From assembly GCA_964419225.1 (NCBI GenBank), contig CAYQPF010000083.1:1-22130 (forward strand): 22,130 nt of DNA, given 5' to 3'. Positions 1 to 6,500 of this stretch are shown one piece after another. Every line of letters starts with the position of its first letter. Position 1 is the stretch's first letter. This stretch comes from CAYQPF01 sp964419225 (lineage in GTDB: Bacteria; Cloacimonadota; Cloacimonadia; Cloacimonadales; CAYQPF01). Under the pieces are notes generated by a model, which did not search any database, was not told where the DNA came from, and worked only from the letters and a program-made list of their open reading frames with translations. A program made the position numbers and the translations under genes.

Positions 1-89
1 AAAGCAAAGCTTTTTTGGCAAGTCCTTGCCCTTATTAAGGGAAAGGATTTAGGATGGGGTTGGGGGAGAAGTGGGCAGAAGGCAGTAGG

Positions 90-212
90 CCAATGTCATT
101 AACTTAAGAAGAAATAAGGACAAACTATTATTTAACCACCCCGTCAGCAAGCTGCCACCCCTCCGAGATGGAGGGGAATTTGAGAAAGGAACGCTTAAGT
201 TAATGATATTGG
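90..212. mobile_element. MITE-like element, copy 1 (123 bp, terminal inverted repeats)
   Basis: The left end reads CCAATGTCATTAACTTAAG. The right end, reverse-complemented, matches it at 18 of 19 positions. The first 58 bases are identical to the element at 13354. Inside are ACCACCCCGTCAG, a small CAGC/GCTG arm, and a CCCCTCC-GAGAT-GGAGGGG hairpin followed by AATTT. The element encodes nothing. It is bounded on both sides by GCAGTAGG (82-89 and 213-220), which could be an 8-bp target duplication, but the flanks are a 7-bp tandem array, so the match may be coincidental. The CACCCCGTC/CCCCTCC core resembles REP-like hairpins seen in many FCB-group genomes. That comparison is from memory. Confidence 0.75.
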
Positions 213-282
213 GCAGTAGGCAGGGGGCAGCAGAGAAAGAGAAAGACCTGCGACGTGAGAATCGACAACCCATTTCCGAGTG

Positions 283-317
283 TAGGCGTCCGGCGTCAGT
301 AGTCAGGCGTCAGTGGG
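283..317. repeat. Degenerate heptamer array (5 units)
   Basis: The units are TAGGCGT, CCGGCGT, CAGTAGT, CAGGCGT and CAGTGGG, head to tail with period 7. A related GGCAGTA-type array flanks the MITE-like element at 73-89 and 211-231. Non-coding. Confidence 0.6.
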
Positions 318-338
318 AAGAATCCAAGTCTGGGAGAA

Positions 339-380
339 GAGCCTGCCAGGCTCTTTATTATAATGACGCAAGCTGCGTCA
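339..380. repeat. Pair of adjacent perfect hairpins
   Basis: GAGCCTG-C-CAGGCTC (339-353) is followed 10 bases later by TGACGCA-AGC-TGCGTCA (364-380). Both stems are 7 bp and perfect. No T-run follows either, so they do not look like intrinsic terminators. They resemble REP-type hairpins, but I cannot assign a family. Confidence 0.5.
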
Positions 381-697
381 ACTCCCAGAGGATGGTTCCA
401 CCTAAAATACCAGTAGCCATATGATACACTTCTTCGCAAGACCGTTGGTCACAACCTGATTAGTAAGGAAAAAGTAAGGGAATCAGGAAACCATAACACA
501 TATTTATATTTGGCAAAGAAATAGGATAAGGTTCTAAAGGGAAGCTATTAAGCAGCTAAAGAGAAGCATGTAGGCAGAAAAGAGCAAAAATGTCTGAGTT
601 TTGAACAGAGAAAGCGGTTTTTTGGGGGGATTATGAGAAACATGTAACATCTTTATGTAGGTGGCAAATGTTGAAAGTCTGCTGTACAAGGGGAGGG

Positions 698-735
698 GAA
701 GTTTTTAGTTGAGAGTTGAAAAGTTGAAAGTTAGG
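698..735. repeat. AGTTGAG heptamer array
   Basis: The units are AGTTGAG (707), AGTTGAA (714), one extra base, AGTTGAA (722) and AGTTAGG (729). The 21 bases at 698-718 recur exactly at 8933-8953, just after the PHP-glycosyltransferase gene. The array lies about 150 bp upstream of the porin start. Confidence 0.6.
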
Positions 736-884
736 GGAAGTCGGACGGGTTGGGATTAGGTAGCCACTTTTCATTAAAGCACAATTAACTCATTTGTAAG
801 CAAATACTAACGCAGACCTTATTTTTTTTTAACAGAGAATCTGTATTACTAAGTGTAAGGAAAAAAAATAATAAGGAGTGTATT

Positions 885-2072
885 ATGAAAAAACAAAGGA
901 TTATTATCCTCAGTTTGATGCTAGGTGCTTTAAGTTTACCTATGATGGGATTACAAACCACTGTAGCAGGAGAAATGTGGAGCAGATGGACAAATGACAA
1001 TGTCAAAGCTAAAGATGCTTCAGGTAAGTATGTGGACAAGGTATCCAAGAATTATTTTTCTTTGGAAAGAGGTTATTTTGATTTACAAACAGTTTTTAAT
1101 CCTAATACGAAGGCAAGATTTACAGTTGATATGTTCAGTACAGATGCAACTCATCAGAATTCAACTGACAAGGTGACACCAATTGATACTCTGGCTAATG
1201 CCACCATTGATGGAGCTGGATTAAAACTGAAATACGGATTTGTAGATTTTGCTAACTTAACACCAATACCTGAGATGAATTTAACAGTCGGTTTACAGAA
1301 AGTTTATTTTGGTACAATTTATGATTGGACTTATTCTCTGATCGGTAAAGCACCAACAGATGAGTACAAAGTTGTAAATTCTTCCGATTATGGTGTTACA
1401 GTTAATGGTTATTTACCACAAGGGTTTGGAGAATATGCGATTGGTGCATATAATGGAGAAGGTTATAAAAAAGTGGGTGCCAGTCTTAGCGACAATATTA
1501 GTCCAGCCTATTTAATGAATTTACGTTTAACCCCGATAACCGGAGTAACAGTTGGTGGATCTTATATGTCTAATACAGTAGGCAGAGAAAAAGCGTTGAA
1601 GGGTGATGTTTTAAACAAAAAATATGAAGAGCAGGCACTTTTGGATGGAATTCTACGTTTAGCATATGGCCCTGCAGATTTATGGGTTGAATACATCAGC
1701 AAAGATGTTAAGTACAAAAATGATTCAGCAAAAGATTATAAAGCTACTGGTATGATGATCATGCCAACCTTATCTTTGGCCAAGTTTTTACCTTTGAACA
1801 TTCAATTGATTGGCAGACTTGACACTTGGGATGAATCTGACAGACCTGAAACCGATTTGGCTCGCAGTTTATTAAATGCAACAACTTTCGGGATCAACTA
1901 CAACTTCCTACTCGATGAATCAGCAAATCCAGGAATGCAGTTACAACTTAATTATACAGACAAAAAATATGATGAAGATAAATCTAATGCAGCATTTGCA
2001 GATGGAATGAAAGATTCCAGTCAAATCATGTTACAGCTTAAGTGGAAGTTTTCTTCCATAATCCCAAGTTAA
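885..2072 (+). CDS. Outer-membrane porin-like beta-barrel protein of the phosphate locus
   Basis: The 395-residue product is predicted to be an outer-membrane beta-barrel channel. It starts with a Sec signal (MKKQ, hydrophobic stretch, AxxxAGE cleavage region near residue 29), followed by alternating beta-strand sequence rich in Y, G, N and D. The segment around residues 165-190 (SSDYGVTVNGYLPQGFGEY, then NGEGYK) is typical of porin O/P-like proteins. The barrel appears to close with LQLKWKF near the end, followed by six extra residues (SSIIPS), which is slightly unusual because barrels normally end in the aromatic residue. AAGGAG lies 7 bases upstream of the ATG. pstS begins 18 bp downstream, so the two genes are almost certainly co-transcribed. 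Phosphate import across the outer membrane is inferred from context. No residue shown here proves selectivity. Confidence 0.75.
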   Translation: MKKQRIIILSLMLGALSLPMMGLQTTVAGEMWSRWTNDNVKAKDASGKYVDKVSKNYFSLERGYFDLQTVFNPNTKARFTVDMFSTDATHQNSTDKVTPIDTLANATIDGAGLKLKYGFVDFANLTPIPEMNLTVGLQKVYFGTIYDWTYSLIGKAPTDEYKVVNSSDYGVTVNGYLPQGFGEYAIGAYNGEGYKKVGASLSDNISPAYLMNLRLTPITGVTVGGSYMSNTVGREKALKGDVLNKKYEEQALLDGILRLAYGPADLWVEYISKDVKYKNDSAKDYKATGMMIMPTLSLAKFLPLNIQLIGRLDTWDESDRPETDLARSLLNATTFGINYNFLLDESANPGMQLQLNYTDKKYDEDKSNAAFADGMKDSSQIMLQLKWKFSSIIPS

Positions 2073-2090
2073 TAGAAGGAGAAGGATATA

Positions 2091-2903
2091 ATGAAAAAAA
2101 TAATATTAATAATTGCAATCACTTGTTTAATGAGTATGTTTCTTTTTGGAGAAAAATCAAATCAGTTGACCTTATCCGGATCAACCACAGTATTACCGAT
2201 TGCTCAGGCTGGAGCAGAAGCTTATATGAGCAAGAATCCTGACGTGAATATATCAGTACGAGGCGGAGGTAGTGGAGTCGGTGTAGCAGCATTAATGTCC
2301 GGTACTGTTGACATAGCTAATTCGAGTCGTCAGTTAAAAGCAAAAGAAATGACCCAGGCGAAATCAAAGGGTGTAAATCCAACAGGATATGCTGTGGCTA
2401 ATGACGGGATCACAGTAATTGTAAGTAAGAGCAATCCAGTGAAAGATTTGAGCATAAAGCAGTTGAAGGGTATTTATACAGGAGCGATCAAGAACTGGTA
2501 TGAAGTAGGCGGACCGAATATGCCGATCGTAATAATTTCCAGAGATGTAGCATCGGGAACATTTGAAGTGTTTAATGAAAAAGTATTAAGTGGAGCCAAG
2601 GTAATTGATACTGCTCAGATGTTAGCGAGCAATAATGCGATTGCGAGTACAGTTGGTGACACACCCGGAGCTATTGGTTATGTAGGTTTGGGTTATGTAA
2701 CAGAAAAGAACAAGATCGTATCAATAGAAAATGTAATTCCAAGTGAGAAGACTGTGAAATCAGCAGAATATAAGCTTTCAAGAAAATTGTATATGTTTAC
2801 CAATGGGAAGGCTAAAGGGAATGCGGCTAATTTTATTAGTTGGTTACAATCTGCCGAAGGCCAGGCAATCGTTGTTAAACAAGGCTTTATCTCCCTTAAT
2901 TAA
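2091..2903 (+). CDS. pstS: Periplasmic phosphate-binding protein of the Pst transporter
   Basis: PstS captures phosphate in the periplasm and delivers it to the PstCAB transporter. The 270-residue product has an N-terminal signal (about 1-20, no lipobox cysteine). It carries the family's ligand-site segments: GSTTVLP at 30-36, GGGSGVGVAAL at 58-68, DIANSSR at 74-80 and SRDVASGTF at 150-158, then the C-terminal signature DTPGAIGYVGLGYV at 190-203. The R151/S155-G-T site and the N-terminal S-T-T are the expected phosphate contacts. AGAAGGAGAAGG precedes the ATG. It lies between the porin and pstC. A heptamer array and a perfect hairpin separate it from pstC, which may let it be expressed above the membrane subunits. 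The protein is on the short side for the family but complete. Confidence 0.95.
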   Translation: MKKIILIIAITCLMSMFLFGEKSNQLTLSGSTTVLPIAQAGAEAYMSKNPDVNISVRGGGSGVGVAALMSGTVDIANSSRQLKAKEMTQAKSKGVNPTGYAVANDGITVIVSKSNPVKDLSIKQLKGIYTGAIKNWYEVGGPNMPIVIISRDVASGTFEVFNEKVLSGAKVIDTAQMLASNNAIASTVGDTPGAIGYVGLGYVTEKNKIVSIENVIPSEKTVKSAEYKLSRKLYMFTNGKAKGNAANFISWLQSAEGQAIVVKQGFISLN

Positions 2904-2907
2904 AATA

Positions 2908-2935
2908 GGTGTCAGGTGCCAGGTGTCAGGTGCCA
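2908..2935. repeat. Heptamer array GGTGTCA/GGTGCCA
   Basis: Four exact units alternate, GGTGTCA GGTGCCA GGTGTCA GGTGCCA, so the region is also two copies of a 14-bp unit. It starts 4 bases after the pstS stop. A GTG inside it opens a frame continuous with pstC, which could mislead start calling. Confidence 0.8.
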
Positions 2936-2956
2936 GAGGAGAGAAATAAGTTAGAA

Positions 2957-2980
2957 TGCTCCAGCCTGAAGGCTGGAGCA
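2957..2980 (+). promoter_or_regulatory. Intercistronic hairpin between pstS and pstC
   Basis: TGCTCCAGCC-TGAA-GGCTGGAGCA forms a perfect 10-bp stem with a 4-base loop, ending 18 bases before the pstC ATG. No T-run follows, so it is not a standard terminator. A stable hairpin here could protect the pstS 3' end or dampen translation of pstC. That role is inference. Confidence 0.55.
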
Positions 2981-2998
2981 ACCTTGGAGAAAGGTGAA

Positions 2999-3868
2999 AT
3001 GCATAAATATAAAGAGAAGTTTTTTAAAACAATAACTTATATAGCTTCGATATTTACTCTGATATTTTTATTCGGGATAATCTTCAGTGTTTTTAAGGAA
3101 GGCATTCCGATATTTAAAACGGTGACTTTGAGTGATTTCTTATTTGGAACGGGGTGGTATCCAACGCATGAGCCTCCGGAATTCGGAGCTTGGACACTGA
3201 TAGTTGGATCGTTCTATGTAACATTAGGAGCATTGGTCATAGCAATACCGTTAGGCTTAGGGTCAGCGATATATATTGCAGAGGTGGCTACACCCAGAAT
3301 GAAGGAGATAGCAAAACCGGTAATAGAGTTGTTGGCAGGGATCCCATCGGTGGTTTACGGGCTTTTTGGGATGGCTTTTTTGGCACCGGCAATTAGGATA
3401 TTCTTTGGATTGGAGACGGGGTTGAATGTACTATCTGCTTCAATAATATTGGGATTGATGGTAGTGCCAATTATTGCGAGTATGTCTGAGGATGCACTTA
3501 GTTCAGTCCCTCGCAGTTTACGGGAGGCATCTTTAGCATTGGGAGCTACTCAGTGGGAAACGATAACGAGGGTGGTGGTTCCGGCAGCAAAGAGTGGAAT
3601 AATTGGGAGTATTTTATTAGGATTTGGGAGAGCAATTGGAGAGACGATGGTGGTTTTGATGGTTGCAGGCGGATCGGCACGGATTCCGGAGAGTATATTT
3701 CAATCAACCCGACCGATGACGAGTGCCATTGCAGCAGAGATGGGAGAAACAGTCATGGGTGATGTACATTACTCTTCTCTTTTTGCAGTAGCAATAGTAT
3801 TATTCATTGTCACTTTTGTGTCGAATTTGATGACAGAAGTCGTATTTTTAAAGAGGGATACCAAATGA
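2999..3868 (+). CDS. pstC: Phosphate ABC transporter permease subunit PstC
   Basis: PstC is one of the two inner-membrane permease subunits of the high-affinity phosphate transporter. From the chosen start it has 289 residues. About six hydrophobic segments lie near 12-31, 70-94, 110-130, 147-165, 200-222 and 260-280. The cytoplasmic EAA loop that contacts PstB is REASLALGATQWETITR at 175-191. IPSVVYGLFGMAFLAP (115-130) is typical of the family. The frame is open upstream to a GTG at 2909, but that GTG lies inside a heptamer array and has no ribosome site. ATG 2999 has GGAGAAAGG just upstream and gives a normal N-terminus. The stop overlaps the pstA start (ATGA). Confidence 0.93.
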   Translation: MHKYKEKFFKTITYIASIFTLIFLFGIIFSVFKEGIPIFKTVTLSDFLFGTGWYPTHEPPEFGAWTLIVGSFYVTLGALVIAIPLGLGSAIYIAEVATPRMKEIAKPVIELLAGIPSVVYGLFGMAFLAPAIRIFFGLETGLNVLSASIILGLMVVPIIASMSEDALSSVPRSLREASLALGATQWETITRVVVPAAKSGIIGSILLGFGRAIGETMVVLMVAGGSARIPESIFQSTRPMTSAIAAEMGETVMGDVHYSSLFAVAIVLFIVTFVSNLMTEVVFLKRDTK

Positions 3869-4713
3869 GAAAATTCAAGAGTTTAATGGGAATTTTCATG
3901 ATGCGTTTGGCTCTAATAGTAACTGCGGGATTTTTATTTGTATTTCTATATATGATATTTTCCAAAGGATTTCAGGTAATAAGTTGGAGTTTTCTAACCC
4001 AGCCACCTCGGGATGCAATGTGTAGTGGAGGTATATTTCCGGCAATAGTTGGAACATTTTGGCTGACAATACTTTCTATCAGTATAGCACTGCCTTTAGG
4101 AGTATTGACTGCAATTTATCTGACAAGTTATGGAAAGCCATACTGGATGGTCAGGTTGATCAGGATAGCGGTCAACACATTAGCGGGAGTACCCTCGATT
4201 ATATATGGTTTATTTGGAATGGCATTGTTTGTAAATTATTTGGAGCTGGATGTTTCATTGCTTTCGGGAGCATTGACACTTTCGATATTGGTATTGCCAA
4301 TAATAATCAATAATACAGAAGAAGCAATCCGAAGTTTACCACGGGATTTTAGGGAAGCAAGTTTGGCTTTAGGAGCAACAGAGGGGCAAACGATCCTGAG
4401 GGTACTATTGCCGGCAGCATTGCCCAACATATTAACAGGTTTGATTATTAGTATCGGCAGGGTAGCCGGTGAAACAGCACCGATAATGTTTACAGCTGCC
4501 ACGTTTTATTCGCTACGTTTACCCAAGGGATTGGGGGATGAGGTCATGGCATTACCATATCACATATATGCGTTAATGACAGAAGGAGCACATGCAGCCG
4601 AGCAGGTACCCATAGCTTATGGGTCGGCATTAGTTTTATTGGGCATGGTGCTTTGTATCAATGCACTGGCAATCACAATCAGATATAAAATCAGGAAGAC
4701 AAGAAAATGGTAA
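3865..4713 (+). CDS. pstA: Phosphate ABC transporter permease subunit PstA
   Basis: PstA is the second inner-membrane permease subunit and pairs with PstC. Its 282 residues contain about six membrane segments (near 12-33, 57-86, 105-125, 135-150, 188-205 and 253-273). It also has an EAA loop, REASLALGATEGQTILR, at 163-179, closely parallel to the one in PstC. Both proteins share the IYGLFGMA segment. The start overlaps the pstC stop by four bases, and the end overlaps pstB by seven. The three subunits are therefore translationally coupled. The length is normal for the family. Confidence 0.95.
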   Translation: MRKFKSLMGIFMMRLALIVTAGFLFVFLYMIFSKGFQVISWSFLTQPPRDAMCSGGIFPAIVGTFWLTILSISIALPLGVLTAIYLTSYGKPYWMVRLIRIAVNTLAGVPSIIYGLFGMALFVNYLELDVSLLSGALTLSILVLPIIINNTEEAIRSLPRDFREASLALGATEGQTILRVLLPAALPNILTGLIISIGRVAGETAPIMFTAATFYSLRLPKGLGDEVMALPYHIYALMTEGAHAAEQVPIAYGSALVLLGMVLCINALAITIRYKIRKTRKW

Positions 4714-5465
4714 AAACACATATACAAACAGAAAATCTCAATTTATGGTTTGGGAGTAATCATGTCCTGCATGATGTGAATATTCCAATTTACACTAACA
4801 AGATTACGGCAATGATTGGGCCATCCGGTTGTGGAAAATCAACGTTATTAAGAAGTTTTAACAGAATGAATGATCTGATATCGGATACCAGGATAGAAGG
4901 GAAGATTCTGGTAGATTCAGAAGACATATATAAAGAAAATGTAGATGTTACATCGATACGGACACGTATTGGAATGGTGTTTCAGAAGCCTAATCCTTTT
5001 CCCAAATCCATATTTAACAATGTGGCATATGGGTTGGAAGTTCAGTGCAAATTGAGTAAGGAAGAAATTCGTAAGAGAGTGGAAGAGAGTTTGAAGGGAG
5101 CCTGGATCTGGGAAGAGGTTAAGGACAGATTGCATTCATCGGCCTTATCTCTGTCTGGTGGTCAGCAACAGAGGTTGTGTATTGCCAGAGCTTTAGCGAA
5201 TAATCCTGAAATGTTGCTTTTGGATGAACCGACTTCTGCGTTGGATCCTCAATCAACCGCGAAAATTGAAGAATTATGTATGGAACTGAAACATCGGGTT
5301 ACGATACTGATTGTGACGCATAATATAGCCCAGGCTGGGAGAATATCAGATTTTACAGCATTTATGTACCTTGGCAAGTTAATAGAATTTGGAGAGACCA
5401 AGAAGGTATTTACAGTACCTCAGGATCCACGAACAGAAGCGTATTTGACCGGGGTGTTTGGGTAG
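4707..5465 (+). CDS. pstB: Phosphate ABC transporter ATP-binding subunit PstB
   Basis: PstB is the cytoplasmic ATPase that powers phosphate import through PstCA. The 252-residue protein is complete. It has Walker A GPSGCGKST at 38-46, a Q-loop at Q93 in VFQKPNPFP, signature LSGGQQQR at 149-156, Walker B MLLLDEP at 169-175, D-loop SALDP at 177-181, and H-loop H205 in IVTHN. The VFQKPNPFPKSI stretch and the ending DPRTEAYLTGVFG are specific to PstB among ABC ATPases. It overlaps the end of pstA by seven bases and is followed by a 200-bp gap with a nonamer array before phoU. Confidence 0.97.
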   Translation: MVKTHIQTENLNLWFGSNHVLHDVNIPIYTNKITAMIGPSGCGKSTLLRSFNRMNDLISDTRIEGKILVDSEDIYKENVDVTSIRTRIGMVFQKPNPFPKSIFNNVAYGLEVQCKLSKEEIRKRVEESLKGAWIWEEVKDRLHSSALSLSGGQQQRLCIARALANNPEMLLLDEPTSALDPQSTAKIEELCMELKHRVTILIVTHNIAQAGRISDFTAFMYLGKLIEFGETKKVFTVPQDPRTEAYLTGVFG

Positions 5466-5496
5466 TTGTTAGTTGGGGAGAGCATTAAAAGTCAAA

Positions 5497-5541
5497 ATGG
5501 ACTATATGGACCAAATAGACTATATGGACACAATGGACGGG
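5497..5541. repeat. ATGGACnnn nonamer array (5 units)
   Basis: The units are ATGGACTAT, ATGGACCAA, ATAGACTAT, ATGGACACA and ATGGACGGG, head to tail with period 9. The array sits 32 bp after pstB. The same repeat type recurs at 17635 and 19673. The rest of the 5466-5665 gap shows nothing recognisable except the phoU ribosome site. Confidence 0.75.
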
Positions 5542-5665
5542 AGAGGGAAAAGGGAAAAATGGGATCGAAATGATTCTCGCTGAGAACACGGAGGCAGGAA
5601 TTATGCAATTTAACCTTTTGATTCTGGCTTGTTCAGATTAGGAGAGAAGATAGAAGGAGATAGAG

Positions 5666-6337
5666 ATGTTGTTACACAAAATAGGATATTTAAAAGAGAA
5701 ATTTATGCAAATGGCGAATTTAGTGGAAGAGATGGTGGGATTGTCATTTGAGGGAATATTGGCAGGCAGTACATGCCGGTATAATGAGGTTATGTTTATA
5801 GAGCAACAGGTTAATCAATTAGAGATGGAGATAGAGGATTTGTGTATAATGTTAATAGCATTGCAGCAGCCGGAAGCCAAAGATTTACGAATAATATTGA
5901 TGATCTATAAGATGATCAATGATTTGGAGCGGTTGGGAGATCAGGCCGTAAACATAGCAGAGAGTGCATCGGAATTACTATCAACTCCATTGATAGATAG
6001 TCTTTCAGAGTTGATAAATATGAAAATGATGGCCTTAAAGATGCTGACAGACAGTATAGAAGCCTTTACGAAAGAGAATACGGAATTATCCAGGCTGGTA
6101 TGTCAGCAGGATGAGATAGTTGACAGTTATAACAGGCGATTAACAAATAGAATTACAGTTCTTATCCAAGCCAATCCAGAGCATACAGGGCAGTTTCTTC
6201 ATTTTCTAAGAATATCTAAGAATCTTGAACGCATTGCTGATTTATCGACCAATATTGCAGAAAATACAGTGTATATAGTTCAAGGCAGTGTAATCAAGCA
6301 TCATAATGAAGACACCGTCGCAGAGGAAGAGCAATAG
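5666..6337 (+). CDS. phoU: Phosphate-specific transport regulator PhoU
   Basis: PhoU is a cytoplasmic helical protein that restrains the Pst transporter and passes phosphate status to its regulators. The 223-residue product has two homologous three-helix halves. Each carries the metal-binding signature: ERLGDQAVNIAE at 88-99 and ERIADLSTNIAE at 188-199. The length is normal for the family. AGAAGGAGATAGAG precedes the ATG. It follows pstB after 200 bp, so it may share the pst transcript or have its own promoter. No histidine kinase or response regulator (PhoR/PhoB) lies in this window, so its signalling partner is not visible. Confidence 0.95.
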   Translation: MLLHKIGYLKEKFMQMANLVEEMVGLSFEGILAGSTCRYNEVMFIEQQVNQLEMEIEDLCIMLIALQQPEAKDLRIILMIYKMINDLERLGDQAVNIAESASELLSTPLIDSLSELINMKMMALKMLTDSIEAFTKENTELSRLVCQQDEIVDSYNRRLTNRITVLIQANPEHTGQFLHFLRISKNLERIADLSTNIAENTVYIVQGSVIKHHNEDTVAEEEQ

Positions 6338-6500
6338 AGAGAGGAATATTCAAATGTTTGCAAAAATTGGGGATCCGTGGTGCTTGAGGAATAATCCAAA
6401 AAAGAATTTAAGCAATTCATGGCATCCCCGCTTATTAATTTAGGTTTTAATATTAACAAAAGATTATTAACAGTTTTATAATAAGATACAGGAGAAAAAA

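Larger units (their letters stand above)
1..884. other. Gene-free region upstream of the phosphate locus
   Basis: I see no convincing gene in these 884 bases. Open frames on both strands here run through hairpins and repeats and have no ribosome binding site. The first 16 bases look like the tail of an intrinsic terminator (AAAGC, AAA, GCTTT, then T's), probably of a gene outside the window. Two small inverted repeats follow at 17-41 (GGCAAG/CTTGCC and CCCTT/AAGGG). The rest holds a MITE-like element, heptamer arrays and a hairpin pair, listed separately. From about 420 to 690 I see nothing recognisable. No E. coli-style Pho box was found before the porin at 885. Confidence 0.6.

Noticed and set aside
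82..220. 8-bp target site duplication of copy 1 as proof of transposition
   Set aside because: GCAGTAGG matches the 7-bp repeat unit of the surrounding array, so it would appear on both sides by chance. Copy 2 shows no such duplication.
49..424. Overlapping open frames on both strands near the window start
   Set aside because: They run through the MITE-like element, heptamer arrays and hairpins, lack ribosome sites and have low-complexity composition.
640..884. Pho box upstream of the phosphate locus
   Set aside because: No pair of CTGTCAT-like repeats could be found. The regulator in this lineage may recognise something else.
2908..2935. CRISPR array
   Set aside because: Repeats of 7 or 9 bp are contiguous, without spacers, and no cas gene is present.
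2909..2998. GTG start giving pstC 30 extra residues
   Set aside because: The extension is translated heptamer array and hairpin sequence. ATG 2999 has a proper ribosome site and a normal family N-terminus.
5497..5541. Nonamer array as a coding Met-Asp-x repeat peptide
   Set aside because: One frame reads as MDx repeats, but there is no ribosome site and the other nonamer arrays are also intergenic.
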